This document shows, one piece after another, positions 17,047-25,638 of a stretch of DNA of 64,000 bases. The first letter of the stretch is position 1; each line of letters opens with the position of its first letter. Source of the stretch: Bacteroidia bacterium. Its GTDB lineage: Bacteria > Bacteroidota > Bacteroidia > NS11-12g > UBA9320. A program made the position numbers and the translations under genes. The DNA is taken from contig JAOLBX010000006.1 in assembly GCA_028339355.1 (NCBI GenBank), positions 1 through 64,000 on the forward strand, written 5' to 3'. Under the pieces are notes generated by a model, which was not told the origin of the DNA, did no database searches, and saw only the letters and a program-made list of their open reading frames with translations.

Positions 17047-17607
17047 TTAGTTATTTAAGTAGCATTCTGGGTTAGTAAGAGTGGTAGTGGTCCAAGCTAC
17101 GATTTGACCCTTTGATGCATCTGTGCATTCAAAATATATCTTGCCCGACCCTAGCCGTTCTAGCATAGCAGACGGAGGTCTTTGCTGAAGATTTTGGCTA
17201 ATATGATTGGTGTCAAAATGTGTTATTTTTAGATGGTCAAGGTTTGAGATGTCAATGGTAGCTAGTCCACTCCCCATGTCTGCATACAGTTTTTGATCTC
17301 GTATAGCTATGTCGACATTACCCGGGATACTTATGAACTTTAATTTAGAAGGTTTAGTCGGATCAGAATTGTCAAATATATGAACTCCCTCACCTAGCTC
17401 ATTCACAAAAAGAAGCCCATTAAATGTGTATATCTTCCCTATCGTTTTTAGTTCTCTTGGTGGAAGTGACGAAACAAGAGATTGCAAATCTGCGACCGTT
17501 CCATATATAGGTTTCAACCCTTTAATCGTTTTGTCGGTTTTGGTTTTAGTGCAGCCTGCTAGTAGTATGAGAGAGAAGACTAAGGTCAAAGTTTTAGATA
17601 GATTCAT
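17047..17607 (-). CDS. LVIVD-repeat lipoprotein, N-terminal-half type
   Basis: This 186-residue lipoprotein has lipobox LAGC (Cys19). The sequence PRELKTIGKIYTFNGLLFVN, GEGVHIFDNSDPTKPSKL, IPGNVDIAIRDQKLYADMG and LATIDISNLDHLKI matches the opening blades of the LVIVD family. It ends in CYLNN and is followed after 4 bases by a second lipoprotein carrying the remaining blades. Both appear intact with their own export signals, so the two probably assemble into one propeller. Function unknown. Confidence 0.7.
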   Translation of the reverse strand: MNLSKTLTLVFSLILLAGCTKTKTDKTIKGLKPIYGTVADLQSLVSSLPPRELKTIGKIYTFNGLLFVNELGEGVHIFDNSDPTKPSKLKFISIPGNVDIAIRDQKLYADMGSGLATIDISNLDHLKITHFDTNHISQNLQQRPPSAMLERLGSGKIYFECTDASKGQIVAWTTTTLTNPECYLNN

Positions 17608-17708
17608 TCGTGACTTTATTTTAAATGGTTCTTCGAGATTACGATTTTAAATGTGGATTTTTGCAACCGAATAATAAATATTGATTATTTCTGACAAATA
17701 GTAAAATT

Positions 17709-18071
17709 ATGGAAGGTGTTATAAACGAAAAGGAGAAAGAAATTCTACATAATGTAGAAGCAGATATCAAAACACTCAAAAAAGAATTGAACGAAACAGT
17801 TAAGGCAATTGTGGACGGAGGATATTCTAAGTTCCCAATATTGCTGGCTCATGAGGAGGATATTGCTATAGCTCAGAAAGTAATAGACAAGGTTGATTAT
17901 CAATCACACTTTAATTTCTCCGCTAGTACGTTGGAAGAAATGGTGTCCCGAAAAATTATTTTGGAGGATAAAAGGTCTGATTTTGAAAGAAGATATAAGG
18001 CAAACAGTGATTCTTTTTGTGTTCTATTGATGCATCCGGATAGTATGAAGTTCATTTTTAGTGCTAAGTAA
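17709..18071 (+). CDS. Conserved small protein upstream of glycosyltransferase
   Basis: This 120-residue soluble protein has no signal peptide. The N-terminal third is an amphipathic helix rich in Lys and Glu. The later sequence has FPILLAHEEDIAIAQKVID, STLEEMVSRKIILEDKRSDF and an ending FCVLLMHPDSMKFIFSAK. As I recall, similar proteins sit next to GT2 glycosyltransferases in Bacteroidota, but their function is not known. It lies 5 bases before the glycosyltransferase gene and is surely co-transcribed. Confidence 0.7.
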   Translation: MEGVINEKEKEILHNVEADIKTLKKELNETVKAIVDGGYSKFPILLAHEEDIAIAQKVIDKVDYQSHFNFSASTLEEMVSRKIILEDKRSDFERRYKANSDSFCVLLMHPDSMKFIFSAK

Positions 18072-18076
18072 GATAG

Positions 18077-19096
18077 ATGAAAGATTTTCAGCCCAAAGTC
18101 GCAATTGTCATACTTAGCTACAACACAAGATCACTCTTAGAGCGATTCTTGCCAGGTGTGCTAGCTACGGATTATGCTAACAAAGAGGTCTGGGTGGTAG
18201 ATAATGCTTCTAGTGATGAGTCTGCCAAATATGTGTATGATCACTTTGAAGATGTAAAACTCCTAGAAACAAAGGAAAATATTGGTTATGCTGGTGGTTA
18301 CAATTGGGCATTGAAACAAATTGAAGCTGATTATTACGTGCTGCTAAATAGTGATGTGCGAGTTCCTGAGAATTGGTTGAGTCCATTAGTAGAACTTGCT
18401 ATGACCGATAAAAATATCGGAGCTATTCAACCAAAGATAAAAGATGCTAAGGAAACCGATATGTTTGAATATGCCGGTGCTAGTGGAGGTTTTTTGGACA
18501 AGTGGGGCTACCCATTTTGTCGAGGTAGAATTTTTGACTCGTTGGAGAAAGATGATGGTCAGTACAATGACCCTATGGAAGTTTTTTGGGCTACAGGTGC
18601 GTGTATGTTTGTTAGGGCTGAATCATTTCACAAAGTAGGGATGTTAGATGCTGATTTTTTTGCTCACATGGAAGAAATAGATTTGTGCTGGAGAATGCAA
18701 CGAATGGGCTACTCTGTTCACGTACAACCTCGTTCGGAAGTATTTCACATCGGTGGAGGGACTCTAGAAGAAGGGTCTGATAGAAAATATTTTTTAAATT
18801 TCAGAAACAACCTATTTCTCATTACGAAAAACCACTCATCTCCATTTTGGATGTTGACTGTTCTATGGAGAATGATATTGGACGGTGTTTCAGCTTTTAA
18901 ATTCTTATTAGATGGCAAAGCGTCTTTGTTTTTTACAGTGATAAAAGCACATAAAGCTTATTGGACTTCATTAGGGTCTGTTTTGAAAAAAAGAGGTCAG
19001 GTAAAAAGGTCAGGAAATACACATGTGCCATTGTATCCTAAGTCGATAGTTTGGCAATATTTTGCCAAGGGAAAAAGGAAGTTTAGCGACTTGTAA
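18077..19096 (+). CDS. Family 2 glycosyltransferase
   Basis: This 339-residue enzyme has the GT2 GT-A core: VAIVILSYNTRSLLERFL at the start, VVDNASSDES near residue 42, YYVLLNSDVRVPENW near 92 with an S-D-V metal-binding site, and DADFFAHMEEIDLCWRMQRMGY near 190, the acceptor-side acidic motif. GGGTLEEGSDRKYFLNFRNNLFLITKNH follows, as in rhamnosyltransferase-like GT2 enzymes. The last 90 residues contain a hydrophobic amphipathic segment that may touch the membrane. It likely acts on cell-surface polysaccharide; donor unknown. Confidence 0.88.
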   Translation: MKDFQPKVAIVILSYNTRSLLERFLPGVLATDYANKEVWVVDNASSDESAKYVYDHFEDVKLLETKENIGYAGGYNWALKQIEADYYVLLNSDVRVPENWLSPLVELAMTDKNIGAIQPKIKDAKETDMFEYAGASGGFLDKWGYPFCRGRIFDSLEKDDGQYNDPMEVFWATGACMFVRAESFHKVGMLDADFFAHMEEIDLCWRMQRMGYSVHVQPRSEVFHIGGGTLEEGSDRKYFLNFRNNLFLITKNHSSPFWMLTVLWRMILDGVSAFKFLLDGKASLFFTVIKAHKAYWTSLGSVLKKRGQVKRSGNTHVPLYPKSIVWQYFAKGKRKFSDL

Positions 19097-19101
19097 TCTT
19101 T

Positions 19102-19530
19102 TCAGATAAAAGTTTGAATAGCCAGTTTATAGCCATCAAGTCCTAAACCAAATACACCACCTTTAACATATTGCGAAAGCAATTCCATATGACGTTCTTC
19201 TTCTCTGTTGTAGATGTTTGAAATATGCACTGAGATAACGTCTGTGACAATCCCAGAAACTGCATCTGCTAATGCTACAGAGGTGTGTGAATAGCCTCCC
19301 GCGTTGAGAACTATTCCTGTATAATTTTGTTTGTCTGCTGCGTGAATACGGTCTATCAGTTCTCCCTCTATGTTGCTTTGAAAATAGTCTACTCCCACCG
19401 TTGAAAACTGGTTTCTAACTTCGACTAAGTAGTCCTCGAAACTTTGATGACCATATATTTTAGGCTCTCTTTTGCCTAGAAGGTTTAGGTTAGGTCCATT
19501 TATAATGAGTATTTTCAATCCAATTGACAT
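19102..19530 (-). CDS. aroQ: Type II 3-dehydroquinate dehydratase
   Basis: AroQ dehydrates 3-dehydroquinate in the shikimate pathway. The 142 residues show INGPNLNLLGKREPKIYG at the start with the catalytic Tyr, QSNIEGELIDRIHAA near residue 53, GIVLNAGGYSHTSVALADA near 73, and VHISNIYNREEERH near 100. The length is normal for the dodecameric type II enzyme. It diverges from purF, with the two -7 elements directly abutting. Confidence 0.95.
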   Translation of the reverse strand: MSIGLKILIINGPNLNLLGKREPKIYGHQSFEDYLVEVRNQFSTVGVDYFQSNIEGELIDRIHAADKQNYTGIVLNAGGYSHTSVALADAVSGIVTDVISVHISNIYNREEERHMELLSQYVKGGVFGLGLDGYKLAIQTFI

Positions 19531-19541
19531 TTAAAACACTT

Positions 19542-19557
19542 CAAAGTTATACATTTG
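19542..19557. promoter_or_regulatory. Back-to-back -7 elements of aroQ and purF
   Basis: CAAAGTTA (minus strand TAACTTTG, for aroQ) at 19542-19549 is immediately followed by TACATTTG (for purF) at 19550-19557. A TTG at 19524-19526 sits 23 bases before the purF -7, at the outer limit of normal spacing. The two polymerases would compete for the same DNA, so aroQ and purF are likely mutually exclusive at initiation. Confidence 0.55.
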
Positions 19558-19573
19558 TTTGCTCATTCTCAGT

Positions 19574-21463
19574 ATGAGCGATCCTATAAAACACGAATGT
19601 GGTGTAGCCTTGATTAGGCTAAGAAAACCACTAGAATACTACCGCGAAAAGTATGGCACAGAGCTCTACGGGCTCAAGAAACTACAGATGCTCATGAATA
19701 AGCAACTGAATAGGGGTCAAGACGGTGCTGGTCTTGCGGTTATTAAACTAGATCCGCAATTTGGACACAGGTATATTGCTCGACAAAGGGCCAAGGGTAC
19801 AGGAGCTGTTTCGACATTGTTCGAACGAATTAATAAGAAGTATGCAGGTCTTGATGAAAAGAAAGTAACTGATACTGATTGGTTAAAGAAAAATTTTGCT
19901 TACGGTGGTGAACTATTGTTAGGTCATCTTAGGTATGCTACTCACGGTAAGAGTAGTGTTGAGAATATTCATCCATTTCTTCGTCAAAATAATTGGATGA
20001 GTAGAAATTTAGTGCTCGCTGGAAACTATAATGTGACCAACGTAAAAGAAATGTATCAGCAGCTTATCGACCTTGGACAGCACCCCAAAGAAATAAGTGA
20101 TAACGTAACAATGCTTGAAAAAATTGGACATTTTTTGGATGAAGAAAATGCGAGACTATATCAAGAATGTAAAGATGCTGATATGGATAGCCTTTCTATT
20201 GCTGCACATATCAAGAACAACCTGAACTTAGAGAATGTACTGAAAAGTGCTTTTAAAAGTGTAGACGGAGGTTATAATATGGTTGGGTTAATAGGCGATG
20301 GTAATGCCTTTGTGATGCGTGATCCCAATGGTATTCGCCCAAATTATTATTGGTCAAATGATGAGTTTTTGGTGGTAGCTAGTGAGCGACCTGCTATACA
20401 AACAGCATTTGATCTTCAAATGGAAGACCTGAAAGAGGTGACTCCGGGAGCTGCTCTTGTCATAGATAGAGATGGTAATTTTGAAGAGAAGCAAATTTTG
20501 CCACAGATGGAACGTTTGTCTTGCAGTTTTGAGCGTATTTATTTTTCGAGAGGAAGTGATGGAAAGATACACGAAGAGCGAAAGAGGCTCGGTAGACGGA
20601 TTTCTAGAGAAATACTAACTAGGCTAGACTACGATATTAGAAGTACGGTTTTCTCATATATTCCAAATACTGCAGCTACTTCATACTACGGTATGATAGA
20701 TGGTATTTATAAATACTTGGATAAGTGGAAACGGGAGTCGATTTTAAAACTAGGTGCTAATCCTGGTCCCGGTGAAATAGATAAGCTTCTAGCAGTAAAG
20801 ATTAGACGCGAAAAACTTTTGGTGAAAGATGCCAAAATAAGAACCTTTATTGCTCAAGATGAGGGTAGAGACGATTTAATAGGAAACGGCTATGATGTAA
20901 CATATGGAGTAGTGAAAGCTACGGATACACTTGTGGTGGTAGACGATAGCATAGTTAGGGGCAATACCCTAAAGAAGAGTATTCTTCGAATCCTAGACAG
21001 ATTGGGGCCCAAAAAAATAATTGTTGCATCGTCTGCACCTATTATAAAATACCCTGATTGTTATGGTATAGACATGAGTCGGATGAACGAATTTATTGCC
21101 TTTCAGGCGGTAAAAAGTTTGTTAGAGAAACAAGGTGATTTAAAGTTTTTGGACGAAGTGCACGAGGCATGTAAGGAGGAATTACTAAAACCTATATCAG
21201 AGATGGAAAATAAAGTGAAGATGTTGTATGATAGATTCACCGATAAAGAAATCGAACAGGAGATTGGCCTGTTGGTTACTCCGGATGATATGGTAGCGGA
21301 TGTAGAAATTGTATATCAAACGATAAAGGGATTGAACAAGGCATGTCCTAATCATCTTGGGGATTGGTATTTTTCCGGAAATTATCCAACACCAGGAGGT
21401 AATCAGGTCGTAAATAGGTCGTTTGTCTATTATATGGAAGGAAGCTCTGCTAGAGCGTATTGA
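19574..21463 (+). CDS. purF: Amidophosphoribosyltransferase (long Bacteroidota form)
   Basis: PurF makes 5-phosphoribosylamine from PRPP and glutamine, the first step of purine synthesis. I chose the ATG at 19574 because the TTG at 19559 lies almost on the -7 element. The start gives MSDPIKHECGVALIRL, whose Cys is the expected N-terminal glutaminase nucleophile. RGQDGAGLA near residue 50 and LLGHLRYATHG near 118 fit the Ntn domain. The PRPP loop VVVDDSIVRGNTLKKSI lies near 455. The 629 residues exceed the classic 460-510; a long form is usual in this phylum. Whether it is the only PurF cannot be told from this window. Confidence 0.88.
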   Translation: MSDPIKHECGVALIRLRKPLEYYREKYGTELYGLKKLQMLMNKQLNRGQDGAGLAVIKLDPQFGHRYIARQRAKGTGAVSTLFERINKKYAGLDEKKVTDTDWLKKNFAYGGELLLGHLRYATHGKSSVENIHPFLRQNNWMSRNLVLAGNYNVTNVKEMYQQLIDLGQHPKEISDNVTMLEKIGHFLDEENARLYQECKDADMDSLSIAAHIKNNLNLENVLKSAFKSVDGGYNMVGLIGDGNAFVMRDPNGIRPNYYWSNDEFLVVASERPAIQTAFDLQMEDLKEVTPGAALVIDRDGNFEEKQILPQMERLSCSFERIYFSRGSDGKIHEERKRLGRRISREILTRLDYDIRSTVFSYIPNTAATSYYGMIDGIYKYLDKWKRESILKLGANPGPGEIDKLLAVKIRREKLLVKDAKIRTFIAQDEGRDDLIGNGYDVTYGVVKATDTLVVVDDSIVRGNTLKKSILRILDRLGPKKIIVASSAPIIKYPDCYGIDMSRMNEFIAFQAVKSLLEKQGDLKFLDEVHEACKEELLKPISEMENKVKMLYDRFTDKEIEQEIGLLVTPDDMVADVEIVYQTIKGLNKACPNHLGDWYFSGNYPTPGGNQVVNRSFVYYMEGSSARAY

Positions 21464-21502
21464 TTTATAGATGATTAACGTCTTCTTAGGGTAGTTGTAA
21501 AA

Positions 21503-21511
21503 TTATCCACA
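21503..21511 (+). other. Single DnaA-box-like 9-mer
   Basis: TTATCCACA is a perfect match to the DnaA box consensus, in the 113-base gap after purF. There is only one copy and no dnaA, dnaN or AT-rich unwinding region nearby, so it is not evidence of an origin. Confidence 0.2.
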
Positions 21512-21576
21512 CTTTTTCACTTGTATTTTTGTATTTGATTTGAGATGAGGTTACTTCTGCTAGTAACTATACTACT

Positions 21577-21885
21577 ATGACGAATACAAATAATAGAAAT
21601 ATTAGGTGTGTTCTCCAACTGTTTATTGTTTTCTTTTTTCTTTTAAGTATGCCTGCCAATGGCAATAACCCCGCACGGTTAGAATTAGTATTGTTCAATA
21701 CAACAAACGTTTTTTCGCAAAGAGGATTTATAGATCCCTCGAACTCGGGAAACACAGGTACAGCAACAGGAACTTCCTCAGTAGATTCTGGATTAGATCA
21801 GACTCTATCCCTTAAGATAGATTTGTCAGATAATACAGATGACTGGATTTGTGACTACGTGCTTGTAGAATTGGTCAAAAAATAA
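21577..21885 (+). CDS. Small secreted protein of unknown function
   Basis: This 102-residue protein has a convincing signal peptide (CVLQLFIVFFFLLSMPANG). The mature chain of about 70 residues is low in complexity, rich in Asn, Ser, Thr and Gly (NSGNTGTATGTSS). It ends in a hydrophobic strand, WICDYVLVELVKK. I recognise no family. A TATTTTTG -7 element lies at 21524-21531. An 11-codon open frame (21545-21580) precedes it and its stop overlaps this ATG. It is convergent with hutI. Confidence 0.5.
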   Translation: MTNTNNRNIRCVLQLFIVFFFLLSMPANGNNPARLELVLFNTTNVFSQRGFIDPSNSGNTGTATGTSSVDSGLDQTLSLKIDLSDNTDDWICDYVLVELVKK

Positions 21886-21905
21886 ATTGTCTTAACACAA
21901 TCTAG

Positions 21906-23123
21906 CTAAACAATCACACTACCTATCATACTTTCTCCAAACCAATATGGAATGTCTTCTAGTCCATTGGCAGGTTTGGTAATAATGAGATTTGCTTTTT
22001 TCCCTACTTGTATACTTCCTACTTCATGTTGCCCCTCCATGGCAAATGAGGCATTGTAAGTAAGAGCATTAAATGCTTCCTCTGGAGTCAGATTCATCTG
22101 TGAGCAAGCCAAACCAAAAGCCAAGTTAAGATTGCTACTAGGAGCAGAACCTGGATTGAAATCACTGGCTATAGCTAGCGGAATGTTCTTATCGATTAGC
22201 TGTCTTCCGGGTGTATAAGGGATATCAAGGAACAATGAGCAAAGCGGCAATCCTGTTGCGATGGTATTGGAGTTTGCCAATGCCGTGTAATCGCCGTCAT
22301 TCATCACCTCTAGGTGGTCTACAGATAAGGCTCCCATTTCCGAGGCCATCTTGACTGCACCAAATGTACTAAACTGATTTACGTGTACTTTAGCTTTCAG
22401 GCCGTGTTTGTCTCCAGCTTCTATTACTTGCTTGAGATCATCGAGGTCAAAGTATCCCGTCTCACAAAAGATGTCAATGTAATCAGCCAATCCTTCTCCA
22501 GCTATGCGTGGAAGCATCTCTTCAGTTACCAGATACATGTAGGCTCCTTTCTTCTTTTTAAACTCAGCAGGCAAAGCATGAGCACCTAAGAATGTGGATT
22601 TGATAGGAATAGGGGAAGTTTGTTTCAGCACGCGAATGACACGGAGCATTTTCATCTCATCTTCTATAGTTAAGCCATAACCACTTTTTATTTCAATTGC
22701 TCCAGTACCTTGTTTTATTGCAGACTCTAGTCTAGCTAGAGCATCATCATAGAGTTGCTGTTCACTCATCGTGTGCAGCTTGGAGGCACTGTTCAGTATG
22801 CCACCGCCTGCTTCTGCTATCTCTTGGTAGCTTTTGCCGTGCAGGCGTTGGTTCATCTCGCCACTTCTACTCTCTGCAAATACCAGATGCGTATGTGAGT
22901 CTACGTACATAGGAAGTACAAGTCGCCCGCTGCAGTCATGACTATCCATACTCAGCTCAGGGCAATCGCTCATAGGACCAAAAGACTCAATAAGGTCGTG
23001 TCTGATAACCATGTAGGCATTGTCCAATATTTTTACTTCACCTTGTGCTTTCCCTTTTTTTATAGCTTCAGAATTATCGGTGATTCCGACGAGTTGTTTA
23101 ATGTTTTTGAGAAGTAGGTTCAT
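21906..23123 (-). CDS. hutI: Imidazolonepropionase
   Basis: HutI hydrolyses imidazolonepropionate to formiminoglutamate in histidine degradation. The 405 residues run from the ATG at 23123 (a TTG four codons upstream is possible). The amidohydrolase metal motif is DSHTHLVFAESRSGE, near residue 70. GGGILNSASKLH and IEIKSGYGL follow. The active-site blocks FLGAHALPAE and DIFCETGYF come next, then VHVNQF and LAIASDFNPGS. It stands alone here with no hutH, hutU or hutG beside it. Confidence 0.92.
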   Translation of the reverse strand: MNLLLKNIKQLVGITDNSEAIKKGKAQGEVKILDNAYMVIRHDLIESFGPMSDCPELSMDSHDCSGRLVLPMYVDSHTHLVFAESRSGEMNQRLHGKSYQEIAEAGGGILNSASKLHTMSEQQLYDDALARLESAIKQGTGAIEIKSGYGLTIEDEMKMLRVIRVLKQTSPIPIKSTFLGAHALPAEFKKKKGAYMYLVTEEMLPRIAGEGLADYIDIFCETGYFDLDDLKQVIEAGDKHGLKAKVHVNQFSTFGAVKMASEMGALSVDHLEVMNDGDYTALANSNTIATGLPLCSLFLDIPYTPGRQLIDKNIPLAIASDFNPGSAPSSNLNLAFGLACSQMNLTPEEAFNALTYNASFAMEGQHEVGSIQVGKKANLIITKPANGLEDIPYWFGESMIGSVIV

Positions 23124-23241
23124 TGCTGTGTGCAATGTTACTGATAAATGATGTATTCATTTTTAGATGAACATATTTCACAACAAAAAAAATTGAGCCG
23201 CTCTCGCAACTCCGTTCTGTTTTTTCTATATAGCTAAAGGG

Positions 23242-23585
23242 TTAAAGTTTTAATGATTTAATAAGAGCAACTAACATTTTTTGTAATTCAATATTGCTAA
23301 AACTATTTCCTTGTTTTCTAGCCGGTAGAGTCGCTTACATAGATTCATTAAAGTTCCTACCTCGTATGAAGATTCTAGTTAGTGTTCTAGATATGTTTTG
23401 AAGTGCTTATTCGTCGCTTTTGCAACACCTTCCGAAATATTGATGGAAATAGATGTAACAGAGCGTCTGAACTGATCTTTTAATCCAAACTCTTCAGTTT
23501 TAGGAAGTCCATCTTTAAATCGATAAACCTCCTCTGTCAAGTCTAGTGACTTCTGGTATACTTTTAATTCTCTAAAGTTTCTCAT
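23242..23585 (-). pseudogene. Decayed four-helix-bundle (23S rRNA intervening-sequence, IVP/S23-like) protein gene
   Basis: The first 68 codons (23585 down) encode MRNFRELKVYQKSLDLTEEVY, FGLKDQFRRSVTSISINISEGVAK and NKHFKTYLEH, a clear IVP/S23 four-helix-bundle start. A TAA stop then interrupts the chain. The same frame continues with LESSYEVGTLMNL and LENKEIVLAIL, and the expected tail ELQKMLVALIKSLKL is found in another frame, ending at 23242. The usual protein is about 115-120 residues. One nonsense codon and one frameshift have therefore broken the gene. It could still make a 68-residue peptide. A 14-bp palindrome lies just upstream. Confidence 0.75.
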
Positions 23586-23591
23586 AATAAC

Positions 23592-23641
23592 AAAGGTGAT
23601 AAAATTTACGAGAATATCTCATTATACATTTTATCACCTTT
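23592..23641. repeat. 14-bp perfect inverted repeat between rny and the IVP pseudogene
   Basis: AAAGGTGATAAAAT (23592-23605) and its exact complement ATTTTATCACCTTT (23628-23641) flank a 22-base loop. It lies 6 bases upstream of the pseudogene ATG and 51 bases beyond the rny stop. It could end rny transcription or belong to the IVP element. A second, weaker stem (AAAGCC/GGCTTT) lies beside it at about 23647-23664. Confidence 0.55.
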
Positions 23642-23692
23642 TGGCAAAGCCGCCTTTGGCTTTTATCTCAAAGCTTAATCTGCTAAGAAGAT

Positions 23693-25270
23693 TTACTTCG
23701 CGTAATTCACTGCTCTACGTTCACGTATCACAGTTATTTTAATTTGACCAGGGTAGATCATTTCCTTCATTATCTTCTGAGAGATATCAAAAGAAAGTAG
23801 ATCTGCATTCTTGTCGTCCAATGAGTCACTATCTACTATCACACGGAGTTCTCTACCCGCCTGTATGGCAAATGCTTTTTCTACTCCTTCAAAACCAAGT
23901 GCAAGTTTCTCTAAGTCTTGTAGTCGTTTGATGTAGTTCTCACTATCTTCTCTACGAGCTCCAGGTCTAGATCCGCTGATTGCGTCACAAGACTGTACGA
24001 TGGGTGAGAAGAGATTAGTCATTTCTATCTCATCATGGTGAGCACCTACGGCATTACATACTTCTGGGTGTTCTCCAAACTTTTCACAAAGCTTCATGCC
24101 TAAAAGTGCGTGTGGCATTTCGCTATCGGTGTCAGGCACTTTACCTATATCGTGTAACAATCCTGCTCTCTTAGCTCGCTTCGCGTCTAGCCCAAATTCG
24201 GCTGCCATAGTAGCACAAAGGTTTGCTACTTCTCTACTGTGTTTTAGTAGATTCTGACCATAAGAACTTCTGAATCTCATACGTCCTACCATACGGATAA
24301 GTTCTGGATGAAGGCCATTGATGCCTAAGTCTATTACAGTCTTTTCGCCGTACTCATTTATCTCTTGTTCTACGTCTTTTTTAGTTTTTGCTACTACCTC
24401 CTCTATACGTGCGGGATGTATTCTGCCATCAGCTACTAGTCTGTGCAGCGATAGTCTAGCAATCTCTCTACGCACCGGGTCAAAACCAGAGAGTATTATA
24501 GCTTCAGGTGTGTCATCTACGATAATCTCTATTCCTGTAGCGGCCTCTAGTGCTCGGATATTACGTCCTTCTCTACCAATTATACGTCCTTTTATATCGT
24601 CATTATCTATGTTAAATACGGTTACAGAATTTTCGATAGCTTGCTCTGCTGCAGTCCGCTGTATGGTTTGTAGAATCATACGTTTAGCATCTTTATTGGC
24701 AGTAAGCTTAGCTTCCTCTATGATGAGTTTCTGCTGACTAAGAGCTTCTGTGCGTGCATCCTTTGCTACGGCCTCTATCATCTGAGCCTTCGCATCTTCT
24801 TTAGATAGACCCGCTATTTTTTCTAATTGAGAAATTTGAGCACTTATCTGGTCTTTAAGCTCTTCTTGCTTTTGTTTTACAATCTCTACCTGACTGCTCA
24901 AGTTTTTCTTCACAGCATCCAGCTCTTTCTCTTTATTCGTGTTATGCTGTATTTTAGAGTCTAGACTTTGTTCTTTTCTCTTAACGTCATTGAATCGATT
25001 ATCCAATTCTTTCTCTTTTTCTCGAGTCGACTGATTGTGGTCGTTTTTGAGTTTGTGGAATTTTTCTTTAGCCTCCAGTTCCCTTTCTCTTTTGTATGAG
25101 TCCGCTTTAGACTTGATAGAATCGGCCTTAGAATTTGCGTTAGCTAATATGGAGTCAGCTTTGGCCTCCATTTCTATAGCTTTAGTGCTTGTGGTTTTAG
25201 ACGCTATGGTCCAGGCTACTCCTCCGCCTACCGCTAGGGCTACGAGTGCTGCTATAATAGTTGTAATCAT
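23693..25270 (-). CDS. rny: Ribonuclease Y
   Basis: RNase Y is a membrane-anchored endoribonuclease that starts mRNA decay. The 525 residues show an N-terminal transmembrane helix ([19 protein letters not shown]), then a long coiled coil (about residues 30-200). A KH domain follows with [26 protein letters not shown], and an HD domain with [23 protein letters not shown] and GAHHDEIE. The length is normal. It is the last gene of the pheT, coiled-coil gene, zapA, rny run. Confidence 0.95.
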   Translation of the reverse strand: MITTIIAALVALAVGGGVAWTIASKTTSTKAIEMEAKADSILANANSKADSIKSKADSYKRERELEAKEKFHKLKNDHNQSTREKEKELDNRFNDVKRKEQSLDSKIQHNTNKEKELDAVKKNLSSQVEIVKQKQEELKDQISAQISQLEKIAGLSKEDAKAQMIEAVAKDARTEALSQQKLIIEEAKLTANKDAKRMILQTIQRTAAEQAIENSVTVFNIDNDDIKGRIIGREGRNIRALEAATGIEIIVDDTPEAIILSGFDPVRREIARLSLHRLVADGRIHPARIEEVVAKTKKDVEQEINEYGEKTVIDLGINGLHPELIRMVGRMRFRSSYGQNLLKHSREVANLCATMAAEFGLDAKRAKRAGLLHDIGKVPDTDSEMPHALLGMKLCEKFGEHPEVCNAVGAHHDEIEMTNLFSPIVQSCDAISGSRPGARREDSENYIKRLQDLEKLALGFEGVEKAFAIQAGRELRVIVDSDSLDDKNADLLSFDISQKIMKEMIYPGQIKITVIRERRAVNYAK

Positions 25271-25332
25271 TTTTTGTTTTTTAGGTATTAAAAAAAATGA
25301 CCAAATGCAGGAAGAAGAAAGTGTCCTATTGT

Positions 25333-25614
25333 TTAAATGTCGAGCATCTGCTCTAGTTCTTTCAATTTATTGTTAATGTTTTCTATGTCTATACCTGCAG
25401 TAGTTCCGTCTTTGCTGTCAGTTGCAAATTCCAAAGCCACCATAGAAAGAGCATCCTGCTTGTCCTGTAATGATACAGTTTGGATGTAGTATTTTGCTCT
25501 TTCATTTATTGTTTTAGCCGCTTTACGTACACCTTCTTCTTCAGATGTATTGATACGTAGCGGATAAAACCGATCACATATATTAACTTTTATGGATATC
25601 TCTTGTTCAGACAT
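25333..25614 (-). CDS. zapA: Cell division protein ZapA
   Basis: This 93-residue ZapA-like protein would bundle FtsZ filaments. It begins [21 protein letters not shown], the short beta-hairpin head. [21 protein letters not shown] follows, and then a C-terminal coiled coil ([15 protein letters not shown]). The length and the position between a small coiled-coil gene and rny are typical of the phylum. Confidence 0.88.
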   Translation of the reverse strand: MSEQEISIKVNICDRFYPLRINTSEEEGVRKAAKTINERAKYYIQTVSLQDKQDALSMVALEFATDSKDGTTAGIDIENINNKLKELEQMLDI

Positions 25615-25638
25615 TTTAGTCTGTTTTGGTTTTTGTAT

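Noticed and set aside
21503-21511. Replication origin suggested by TTATCCACA
   Set aside because: Only one DnaA box, no cluster, no origin-linked genes and no AT-rich unwinding repeats.
21906-23123. A histidine-utilisation operon around hutI
   Set aside because: No hutH, hutU or hutG lies on either side; hutI stands alone.
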